NCBI RefSeq assembly: GCF_030530635.1
Contig: NZ_JAUMUL010000057.1
Span: forward strand, 1-23,693
Source: Actinomyces sp.
GTDB taxonomy: Bacteria; Actinomycetota; Actinomycetes; Actinomycetales; Actinomycetaceae
Reading direction: 5' to 3'
Length of the DNA: 23,693 nucleotides
The notes under the pieces are model-generated. The model was not told the DNA's origin and made no database searches. It saw only the letters and a list, made by a program, of their open reading frames with translations. Shown here piece after piece: positions 14,796-20,766 of the stretch; positions within the stretch are counted from its first letter, which is position 1; the number at the start of each line of letters is the position of its first letter. Both the position numbers and the translations under genes were made by a program.

Positions 14796-16163
14796 ATGAC
14801 CGAAACGCCCCAGGCGACCCACAGCCAGGTGGGTGACGCCCCCGCCGCGGACACGCCGCTGAGCGTGAGTGAGATTGCCGCGTTGCGCGCCGACTTCCCG
14901 TATCTGGAGCGGCCGGCGCGCAACGGCGAGGTGCTGGCATACCTCGATTGGGCGGCCACCAGTCACAAGCCGCTGGGAGTGATTGCCGCGGAGTTCGACT
15001 TCTACCGCCGCTCCAACGGCGCCGCCGGGCGCTCCACCTACCAGCTGGCCGATGAGGCCACCGCCGCCTGGGAGGATGCCCGGGAGGCCGTCGCCGGCTT
15101 CGTCGGCGCTCGCGGCAGCCAGCTGGTATTCACCAAGAATGCCACCGAGGCCGTCAACCTGTTAGCACTGGCTATCGGACATGCGAGCCTGGGGCGGCCT
15201 GCGGGTCGTGGCGGGCCGCCGGCCGCCGCCACCGACTCCGCCGCCCGCCTGCGCGTCGGACCCGGAGATGAGATCGTCGTCACCGTGGCGGAGCACCACG
15301 CCAACCTGGTGCCCTGGCAGGAACTGGCCGCTCGCACCGGCGCGACCCTGCGCTGGCTCGACCTGACGGCCGACGGCCGTATCGACTCCGGTTCCGTCTC
15401 GGTGATCTCCGATCGCACCCGGATTCTGGCGCTCACCCACGTCTCCAACGTGACCGGCGCGATCACCCCGCTGGAGCAGATCCTGCCCGCGGCCCGCAGC
15501 ACCGGCGCACTGGTGGTCCTTGACACCTGCCAGTCCGCCCCGCACCTGCCCCTGGATTTCGCCGCCCTGTCCACCGCCGGGGTGGATGCCATGGTGATCT
15601 CCAGTCATAAGATGCTGGGCCCCACCGGTATCGGCGCCTTGGTTGCCACCGAGGAGCTGCTGGACGCCATGCCACCGGTACTGACCGGAGGCTCCATGAT
15701 CGAGACCGTCAGCATTAGTTCATCCACCTACATGTCCGGCCCCGCGCGTTTCGAGGCCGGCAGCCAGCCGCTGGCACAGGCGGCCGGTTGGCATGCAGCC
15801 GTCGACTACCTGGCCGAGGTTGGCATGAGGCGCCTGCACGCCGGCGAGCAGATTCTGCTCGACCGGACGCTGCGCGGCCTGGCGGACATTCCCGGACTGC
15901 GGATTCTCGGGCCGGAGGATGCCCGCGACCGCGTCGGCGTGGTCGCCTTCTCGCTGCAGGGGGTGCACCCCCATGATGTGGGCCAGGTGCTGGACGCTGC
16001 GGGCGTGGCGGTGCGTACCGGACACCACTGCGCCCAGCCGATACACGCCCACTTCGGGGTGCCGTCCTCATCACGCGTATCCTTCGGTCCGGTGACAACG
16101 CCGGAGGAGATAGACCGCTTCCTCGACGCCGTCGCCACAGTCCGCGGCTACTTCTTAAGGTGA
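14796..16163 (+). CDS. sufS: SufS: PLP-dependent cysteine desulfurase
   Basis: A 455-residue class V aminotransferase-fold enzyme that takes sulfur from cysteine as a persulfide. Visible features are LDWAATSHKP (50-59), TVAEHHANLVPWQ with the histidine that stacks on PLP (167-168), DTCQSAPHLPLD, the Schiff-base lysine K272 in SSHKMLGPTGIG, and the catalytic C412 in RTGHHCAQP. An insertion of about 20 Gly/Ala/Pro-rich residues (about 131-152) lies between the GHAS helix and LRVGPGDEIVV, where most SufS have a short loop. An N-terminal tail of about 25 residues is also extra. The ATG at 14796 is chosen because family similarity starts just after it; CAGGAG (14779-14784) is eleven bases upstream. 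The next gene begins two bases after its stop. Confidence 0.95.
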   Translation: MTETPQATHSQVGDAPAADTPLSVSEIAALRADFPYLERPARNGEVLAYLDWAATSHKPLGVIAAEFDFYRRSNGAAGRSTYQLADEATAAWEDAREAVAGFVGARGSQLVFTKNATEAVNLLALAIGHASLGRPAGRGGPPAAATDSAARLRVGPGDEIVVTVAEHHANLVPWQELAARTGATLRWLDLTADGRIDSGSVSVISDRTRILALTHVSNVTGAITPLEQILPAARSTGALVVLDTCQSAPHLPLDFAALSTAGVDAMVISSHKMLGPTGIGALVATEELLDAMPPVLTGGSMIETVSISSSTYMSGPARFEAGSQPLAQAAGWHAAVDYLAEVGMRRLHAGEQILLDRTLRGLADIPGLRILGPEDARDRVGVVAFSLQGVHPHDVGQVLDAAGVAVRTGHHCAQPIHAHFGVPSSSRVSFGPVTTPEEIDRFLDAVATVRGYFLR

Positions 16164-16165
16164 GT

Positions 16166-16633
16166 ATGAACGACCTCGACCAGCTCTATCAGCAGGTGAT
16201 CCTCGACCACTCACGCGAACGCCATGGCGCCGGCGCCCTGGAGGCGCCCGACGCCACCTCCCACCAAGTCAACCCGACTTGCGGTGACGAGGTCACCGTC
16301 GGTGTGCGGGTGGTCGACGGCCGTCTGGAGGCTGTCGGATGGGAGGGCGACGGGTGCTCCATCTCCCAGGCCTCCGTCTCCATCATGCATGACCTCGTGG
16401 TCGGCGCTGAACTGGCCACCGTGGCGCGGCTTGAAGGCGACTTTGACGCACTCATGCACTCACGCGGCCGCGGGGTCGAGGCCGCGGTCCTGGATGAGTT
16501 GGAGGATGCGGCCGCCTTCGAGGGCGTGTCCAAGTACCCCAATCGGGTCAAATGCGCACTGCTGGGATGGATTGCGCTCAAGGATGCGTTACTCAAGGCG
16601 GGTGTTCCCCTGGAGACCGCCGGGGCGAGTTGA
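16166..16633 (+). CDS. sufU: SufU: zinc-dependent sulfurtransferase
   Basis: A 155-residue SufU that accepts persulfide sulfur from SufS and passes it to SufB. The zinc/sulfur ligands are present: C39 and D41 (NPTCGDEV), C64 (GDGCSISQAS) and C130 (RVKCALLGW). The SufU-type insertion between the second and third cysteines is present, separating it from IscU. I prefer the ATG at 16166, with AAGG (16157-16160) five bases upstream, over the GTG at 16160 that overlaps the sufS stop. Tight coupling to sufS fits the known SufS-SufU pair. Confidence 0.94.
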   Translation: MNDLDQLYQQVILDHSRERHGAGALEAPDATSHQVNPTCGDEVTVGVRVVDGRLEAVGWEGDGCSISQASVSIMHDLVVGAELATVARLEGDFDALMHSRGRGVEAAVLDELEDAAAFEGVSKYPNRVKCALLGWIALKDALLKAGVPLETAGAS

Positions 16634-16711
16634 CCTCAGGTTTCCAGGCCTTGCCGCCCGCACCGTCCGCCCCTTGAATCCGCAGACCCCACAAACCCAC
16701 GAGGAGGAGTA

Positions 16712-17083
16712 ATGGGACAGACAGTTCAGGACCCCAATCCGATGGCCGCTCAGCATGCGCCCACCAAAGCTGCCGACGTGGACGTCGCCGCCATTGAGGA
16801 GGCACTGCGCGACGTAATCGACCCCGAACTGGGTATTAACGTCGTCGATCTCGGACTGTTGTACGGCGTCTCCATCGAGCCGGACGGCACCATCGTGCTC
16901 GACATGACTCTGACCACGGCGGCCTGCCCGTTGACCGACATGATTGAGGAGCAGGCTCAGCAGGCACTCGGGCTGATAGCCGACAAGGTGCGTGTGCAGT
17001 GGGTTTGGCTGCCGCCGTGGGGCCCGGACAAGATCACCCCGGAGGGCCGCGAGCAGTTGCGCGCCCTCGGCTTCAACGTCTGA
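16712..17083 (+). CDS. sufT: SufT-like DUF59/MIP18-family Fe-S maturation factor
   Basis: A 123-residue DUF59 protein, last gene of the operon. The family core is VIDPELGINVVDLGLLYGV (about residues 35-53), followed by TLTTAACPLTDMIEEQ with the conserved cysteine, and VWLPPWGPDKITPEGREQL at the end. An N-terminal tail of about 22 residues precedes the domain. Members of this family at the end of SUF operons help deliver clusters to target proteins. GAGGAGGAG ends two bases before the ATG at 16712, an unusually close but strong ribosome binding site. It is 78 bases after sufU, with no hairpin between, so it is probably cotranscribed. Confidence 0.88.
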   Translation: MGQTVQDPNPMAAQHAPTKAADVDVAAIEEALRDVIDPELGINVVDLGLLYGVSIEPDGTIVLDMTLTTAACPLTDMIEEQAQQALGLIADKVRVQWVWLPPWGPDKITPEGREQLRALGFNV

Positions 17084-17089
17084 GACGCG

Positions 17090-17959
17090 CGTAGGCGAAG
17101 GCGGGCCACTGCCCGGCGACCAGCCGCAGTGCGTCAGCGGCGGTGGTACCCGGCAGTGCACGTCTCACCTGTCCCGCCGCCAGTGTGGCCGCACCGAGGG
17201 CAGGGATGACGCAACCAGGGAGACAAGGCACCAGGCGGCCAGCTGCCGCGCCGATCCGGTGCCGGTGCCACGTGCCGCCTCAACCAGTCCGGAGCACTCC
17301 TCGGCCGCGAAGCGCCCCGCCAGAGCCACCGACTGCGCACTGGCCAGGGCGGCCATGAGCCCACCTATATAGCTAAGGAATCCCTCGCCCGGATCACCAC
17401 TGCCCAGCAGCGAGCCGAACGTGCCGCCGTCGACCGCTCCCTGCCGGGCCAGCTCAACCATGTTCTCGCCCATGGCCGCCAGCACTCCGGCAATGGCGGA
17501 GGCCGGCGCCTATGTCAGCATTTGGATGCGCGAGCGCCGCAGCGCCAACGTCACCGGACCACGGGCTCGCAGCGGGCGCTGACGTCCGGACCCGAGTCGA
17601 ATCAGCCCGGCCTCCAGGTCGCGGCGGCGCGCGGCGCCCGCCGCCGCGGCAAGCAGAACCACCAGGGCGGTGCCCGCGATCGCCGCGGGCTGCCAGTTGT
17701 TCTTCCCGCCGGGATCAATCGCGCTGCGCAGAGAGAACGACGACCAGGCACCCGCCCACCCCCACCCCTGGGCGGCCCACGCCCCGTGACCCGCATACAG
17801 CACGGCCAGTGCCGCGTGCCCGGCGCCACGCGCGCCGGTGGCGTCGGTGGTCAGCAGGGTGAGCGCCGTCGGCAGGGCCAGCAGCCAGGCGCGTTCCTCA
17901 TGGGCGAGCGTGCGGGCGGTGCGCAGGGCGGGTCGCATGAATGTCGGTCGTGTGATCAT
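17090..17959 (-). pseudogene. Decayed ABC exporter permease (polyketide-antibiotic exporter type)
   Basis: From the ATG at 17959 the minus strand encodes a hydrophobic protein with AGTALVVLLAAAAGAARRRDLEAGLI, then GPVTLALRRSR. This is the pattern between the two halves of large permeases exporting polyketide-type drugs (xxRRDLGAGLL ... LALRLxR). A TAG at 17512-17510 stops it, yet the same frame continues with APASAIAGVLAAMGENMVEL and ALAGRFAAEECSGLVEAARGTG, where the family has RAEExxGRAEPVLATG. Near 17195 the similarity moves to another frame (LGAATLAAGQ ... ADALRLVAGQWPAFAYARL) and ends near sufT. The remnant is about 870 bases; such permeases are usually around 1.5 kb, so the first half also has missing pieces. 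Stop, deletions and frameshift make this a pseudogene. Its ATG overlaps the stop of the ATPase remnant. Confidence 0.7.
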
Positions 17960-18172
17960 CGGGCCTGGCCCTCGTAGTGACGCAGGAACAGGTCCTCCAG
18001 GGACGCCGGAGTGCAGGTGATCCCCTGGGCGCCCGCGGCGCACGTGCAGGTCCAGGCCGTCCACGGCGTGCAGGCGGCTAAAGATCTTGACCAGTCCGGC
18101 AACCTCGATTGCCGGTTATTGGATTGGTGAACCGACGGGGGCGGACCTGATGGTGGTAACTGTGGGTGTCAT
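17956..18172 (-). pseudogene. ABC exporter ATPase with its middle deleted
   Basis: From the ATG at 18172 the frame gives MTPTVTTIRSAPVGSPIQ, then TAA (18118-18116), then the normal beginning of a drug-exporter ATPase: PAIEVAGLVKIFSRLHAVDGLDLHVRRG. Where Walker A should follow, the sequence jumps, in another frame, to QGITCTPASLEDLFLRHYEGQAR and a stop, the typical C-terminus of the same protein class (PSLEDLFLRHY). The join is near 18030. About 220 bases remain of a gene that is normally about 900 or more, and Walker A, signature and Walker B are all gone. Its stop overlaps the permease ATG (ATGA), the original operon junction. It cannot make a working ATPase. Confidence 0.75.
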
Positions 18173-18178
18173 GCGCCC

Positions 18179-18209
18179 AGGTTCGGGTGCGACGTCGCGT
18201 CACACTCAA
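18179..18209 (-). promoter_or_regulatory. Dyad site A: MerR-type promoter at the merR/exporter junction
   Basis: On the minus strand TTGAGT (18209-18204) and GAACCT (18184-18179) are 19 bases apart, and the spacer holds the dyad GTGYGACG-N3-CGTCRCAC (18187-18205 on the plus strand GTGCGACGTCGCGTCACAC). A 19-base spacer with an inserted dyad is the hallmark of MerR-controlled promoters. The -35 hexamer overlaps the merR stop codon. The -10-like hexamer is weak and lies six bases before the exporter ATPase ATG, so the transcript would be leaderless. Confidence 0.5.
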
Positions 18210-19000
18210 GGTGTTGCGCGCCAGCGGGCGATCGCCTCTGTTAGTTGCCGTTCCATTTCGCCGGCCAATCGGGCGCCACCGGCTCCAAGGTGTGCAAACA
18301 GCTTGAACAGGGGCGCAATGGCAGCGGCATCAACGCTATCGGCGAGTTCACGGCAATGCCGTGGGCCGAGCGTGCGCTCGAACCGCGCAATGTTCTTTGC
18401 GGCCTGTGCCTCGACCTGGGAGTCGGTCAGATTCTCGGTGTCCTGACCGTAGGCCACGAGCGCGTCGGCGTCCTCGCCGTCGTTCGGTCCGGGGAACAGG
18501 TACTGTGCCTCGGGCGGCATGTGCCCGCTGTAGCAGGCCACATCGACCAGGTCACGCTCGCGGCGCACGGCTGCCCGTGTCCGCTCATCGGCGGCCTCCG
18601 CCTCCAGCCGGTCGAAGAAGGCGACCATGCGCGGCGGCATGGGGGAGACGGTCAAGCCCTCTCGTGCGCGCTCCAGCAGGGAGGCGAGCATGTCGCGCTG
18701 GCGGGTCACCTCCGTCAGATGCTTCTCAATCACGTCCAGGGCTCCGGACAGGTCATCGAGCACGGCCGCATCCGTGGAGACCACTTCGTCGGTGGGGGAG
18801 TCCAGGATGCGGGCGATGGACTTCAGCGGGACGCCGGCCTGGGCCAGCCAGCGAATGCGTGACAGGCGGGCGACGTGACCCAGGTCGTAGTCGCGCCAGC
18901 CGCCGCGCTCTTCGGGCACGGGCAGCAGACCCTGCTTGTGGTAGTAGCGCACGGTGCGGACCGTGGTGCCGGTGAGTCGGGCAATCTCGGCGACGCGCAT
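18206..19000 (-). CDS. MerR-family transcriptional regulator
   Basis: A 264-residue regulator with a classic MerR head: MRVAEIARLTGTTVRTVRYYHKQGLLPVPE (1-30) and WRDYDLGHVARLSRIRWLAQAGVPLKSIARIL (35-66). A coiled-coil dimerisation helix follows (about 75-115). The C-terminal domain (about 120-264) is not a metal-binding loop; it has scattered cysteines (CYSGHM, RHCREL) and is rich in acidic and aromatic residues, so it probably senses an organic ligand. I do not recognise the ligand. It lies directly upstream of the exporter remnant on the same strand, so it was probably that exporter's activator. GAAGGAG is about 12 bases before the ATG, which is far. No truncation or stop is seen, so it appears intact although its neighbour has decayed. 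Confidence 0.88.
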   Translation of the reverse strand: MRVAEIARLTGTTVRTVRYYHKQGLLPVPEERGGWRDYDLGHVARLSRIRWLAQAGVPLKSIARILDSPTDEVVSTDAAVLDDLSGALDVIEKHLTEVTRQRDMLASLLERAREGLTVSPMPPRMVAFFDRLEAEAADERTRAAVRRERDLVDVACYSGHMPPEAQYLFPGPNDGEDADALVAYGQDTENLTDSQVEAQAAKNIARFERTLGPRHCRELADSVDAAAIAPLFKLFAHLGAGGARLAGEMERQLTEAIARWRATP

Positions 19001-19041
19001 GGGAGGGGCTTTCTCCTTCGGTCGAGTCCAGGCGTCCCGGC

Positions 19042-19212
19042 TCAGGGCAGGTCCGGGTCCTGGGCGCCCAGGACGGCCTCGCGCAGCACGCGGGCGTGGG
19101 TGTGTACGTGGTCGTGGCCGGCCAGCAGCAGGGGCATCCGGCAGGCCAGGGCACGACGGCGCCGCCCCGCCACAGCGGCGAACGGGACGACGGGGCCGGA
19201 GGCGGGGCTCAT
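19042..19212 (-). CDS. Possible 56-residue leaderless ORF upstream of merR
   Basis: A 56-codon frame starting at ATG 19212 and ending 41 bases before merR. The start is six bases after a -10-like TACGGT, so it could be translated from a leaderless mRNA. The product is Ala/Arg/Leu-rich, with MPLLLAGHDHVHTHARVLREA in its second half, containing several histidines. I recognise no family, and it may instead be the eroded end of a larger gene or simply a merR leader. Codon bias at third positions (mostly G or C) is compatible with coding but not decisive in DNA this GC-rich. Confidence 0.35.
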   Translation of the reverse strand: MSPASGPVVPFAAVAGRRRRALACRMPLLLAGHDHVHTHARVLREAVLGAQDPDLP

Positions 19213-19218
19213 GGGATC

Positions 19219-19247
19219 ACCGTAGGCGCCTACGACTCCGCTGTCAC
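19219..19247 (-). promoter_or_regulatory. Candidate promoter and palindrome upstream of the 56-codon ORF and merR
   Basis: On the minus strand GTGACA (19247-19242, 5/6 to consensus) is 17 bases from TACGGT (19224-19219, 3/6). A perfect 14-bp palindrome, CGTAGGCGCCTACG (19221-19234), overlaps the -10. This could be the promoter of merR with an operator for autoregulation or for another repressor. It is unlike the 19-bp dyad at the other two sites. Confidence 0.4.
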
Positions 19248-19265
19248 CGGCCCAACAACGGCCGT

Positions 19266-19613
19266 TCAGCGCCACAGCCTGGTGCTGAGCCAAGCCGCGA
19301 ACCCCACGACCGGGACGCAGCCGATCAGCGCCACGATCGTCTCCATGCCGATGATGAACAGGTAGGCGATCAAGCCCAACGCTGCCAGCCAGACCGCCGC
19401 GATGCGCAGGGCCGGTGGCAGTGCGGTGACCAGGTACGCGCCGAGGGTGATGAGCACCAGGCCCCCGGCCGCGAAGGACATGAAGTCGCCGCTGAACATG
19501 CTGACCGGCACGACAGTGCCTCCCCAGACGATGGTGATAATCCCGCAGGCGGTCAGGCAGATCCCGGTGATGTCGCGGCCGCTCAACCGGTTCTTTGTGT
19601 TGCTGGTCGTCAT
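19266..19613 (-). CDS. Small four-helix membrane protein of unknown function
   Basis: A 115-residue protein with four predicted membrane helices: DITGICLTACGIITIVWGGT, FAAGGLVLITLGAYLVTAL, RIAAVWLAALGLIAYLFIIG and IVALIGCVPVVGFAAWLS. A short polar N-terminus (MTTSNTKNRLSGR) precedes them. The ATG at 19613 has a strong AAGGAG ribosome binding site six to seven bases upstream. It follows the flavodoxin-like gene by 54 bases on the same strand and is probably cotranscribed with it. I recognise no family; two cysteines lie within helices. The DNA is slightly less GC-rich than the surroundings. Confidence 0.7.
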   Translation of the reverse strand: MTTSNTKNRLSGRDITGICLTACGIITIVWGGTVVPVSMFSGDFMSFAAGGLVLITLGAYLVTALPPALRIAAVWLAALGLIAYLFIIGMETIVALIGCVPVVGFAAWLSTRLWR

Positions 19614-19667
19614 TTTGCTCTCCTTACGGAAGGTTGTCGGATGTGACTGTTCGCGGTGAGGCGGGCA

Positions 19668-20186
19668 TCAAACGTTGGTTGTCGAGGCCGCCAGAGCACG
19701 CCCCCAGGTGCGGGCGTCCGCCTCCTCGCCGTCGGCCAGGGGGCCCGACTGCCCTTGAACCAGGAAGCTCCTGATCGACGGTGCATCCCGGCCCCGCCCG
19801 CGCCGCAGGGCCTTGATAATCGCCTTGGCCGCCGAGCCGCTCAGCCAGCTCTTGGAGGTCACCGTGTCAAAGACGGCCGTGGTGAGGACGGTCGGAATGA
19901 TGGTGCGCGCCAGCCATTCGCGCATGCCGCTGTTCTGCGCGGCGGCACCGGCCTGCTTACCCGCCTGAGTGCGTGTGGCCGTGGTCGGCAGCCCCCGGTT
20001 GTGGGTGGGAGCTCCCAGAATCAGCAGATCGAGCTTCGCGGGCAGCGAGGCGGGTGCTTGGACCGCATCAAGGACCCGGGCCTGCGTCCCGGCATCCGTG
20101 AGCCCGGCGGCTACGGCTTCGGCGATAGTCCGGGTATTGCCGAAGCAGGACTCGACGACGATGAGCGCGGTGGGTGCGGTGGCCAT
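19668..20186 (-). CDS. Flavodoxin-like FMN-binding protein
   Basis: A 172-residue flavodoxin-fold protein. It starts with strand TALIVVES and then CFGNTRTIAEAVAAGL, the FMN phosphate-binding loop (the usual T-x-T-G-N-T appears here as S-C-F-G-N-T). LDLLILGAPTHNRGLPTTATR gives the second FMN loop. The C-terminal half, with a KAIIKALRRGRGRDAPSIRSFLVQGQSGPLADGE segment, ends like other small actinobacterial flavodoxins. The ATG at 20186 is chosen because GGGAGG lies five bases upstream; an open extension to 20339 has no similarity. It probably carries electrons to a partner or acts as a small NAD(P)H-linked reductase; the partner is unknown. Dyad site B lies 48-78 bases upstream. Confidence 0.82.
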   Translation of the reverse strand: MATAPTALIVVESCFGNTRTIAEAVAAGLTDAGTQARVLDAVQAPASLPAKLDLLILGAPTHNRGLPTTATRTQAGKQAGAAAQNSGMREWLARTIIPTVLTTAVFDTVTSKSWLSGSAAKAIIKALRRGRGRDAPSIRSFLVQGQSGPLADGEEADARTWGRALAASTTNV

Positions 20187-20233
20187 GGTTCCTCCCGGTT
20201 GTCGGCGGTGCCCCGGGTGGGGCGAACGCACCC

Positions 20234-20264
20234 AGCATCGGGTGTGACGTTGCGTCGCACACAA
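20234..20264 (-). promoter_or_regulatory. Dyad site B: MerR-type promoter of the flavodoxin-like gene
   Basis: On the minus strand TTGTGT (20264-20259) and GATGCT (20239-20234) are 19 bases apart and enclose GTGTGACGTTGCGTCGCAC (plus-strand 20242-20260). This matches site A at 16 of 19 positions, and the flanks TCGG and CAAG are shared as well. Transcription would start near 20227, about 41 bases before the flavodoxin ATG. The rest of 20187-20463 shows no gene that I can support. Confidence 0.55.
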
Positions 20265-20463
20265 GCGGGTACCGGTTGCGATGGCCCGGTTCGGAGCCGC
20301 TGGCCGCCCCACCGGTGAAGAAACTCCGAGTAGGGCCATAGCTCACGGAACCGTACGTCGGCAGTTAGGCACTGCCCGCCACCTTGCCAGTGGGACCGCA
20401 GAGGATTCGCAGGCGCATGTCGTGGGATGGAGGTCGGCAGCCGGCAGGCCACTGCCAACCAGA

Positions 20464-20487
20464 CGCTCACGGTCGCATCCGTGAGCG
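20464..20487. promoter_or_regulatory. Dyad upstream of the gap fragment
   Basis: CGCTCACG (20464-20471) and CGTGAGCG (20480-20487) are perfect 8-base inverted halves separated by eight bases, centred about 49 bases before the ATG of the gap fragment. The spacing suits an operator on one face of the helix, or an RNA stem. The regulator is unknown. Confidence 0.4.
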
Positions 20488-20524
20488 ATACAGATCCACG
20501 GCCTGCAGACCAGGAAGAACAGGC

Positions 20525-20716
20525 ATGACTGTGCGCATCGGAATCAACGGCTTCGGCCGGATCGGCCGCACCTACTTAAGGGCGGCCCCGGCCAACCACG
20601 CCGACATCGAGGTCGTTGCCGTCAACGACCTCACCGACGCCGCCACATTGGGCGTCCTACTCGAGTGGGATTCCGTCAGCAGACGCCTGGACGATGTACA
20701 CCTCGACGGCGCGTAG
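20525..20716 (+). pseudogene. gap: 5' fragment of a glyceraldehyde-3-phosphate dehydrogenase gene
   Basis: A 63-codon frame with a perfect GAPDH N-terminus: MTVRIGINGFGRIGRTYLRA (NAD-binding GxGxxG), then IEVVAVNDLTDAATLGVLLEWDS and RLDDVHLDG, followed at once by a TAG. Full GAPDH has about 330 residues; the rest of the Rossmann fold, the catalytic Cys-Thr-Thr-Asn segment and the C-terminal half are absent, and the following bases do not continue it in any frame. The remaining part shows no frameshift. AGGA lies about nine bases before the ATG. It may be a deletion remnant of a second gap copy, or a duplicated 5' end. If translated it could bind NAD poorly at best. Confidence 0.75.
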
Positions 20717-20730
20717 CGGCTCAGCCCAGC

Positions 20731-20760
20731 CGACGAGACCCGTCGTCCGCCGGGCGGCGG
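20731..20760. terminator. Two small hairpins between converging genes
   Basis: CGACG-AGACC-CGTCG (20731-20745) and CCGCC-GGGC-GGCGG (20747-20760) are tandem 5-bp stems lying between the gap fragment (+) and the metallopeptidase gene (-), which converge here. They may act as a bidirectional terminator. Confidence 0.4.
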
Positions 20761-20766
20761 GTCCCA

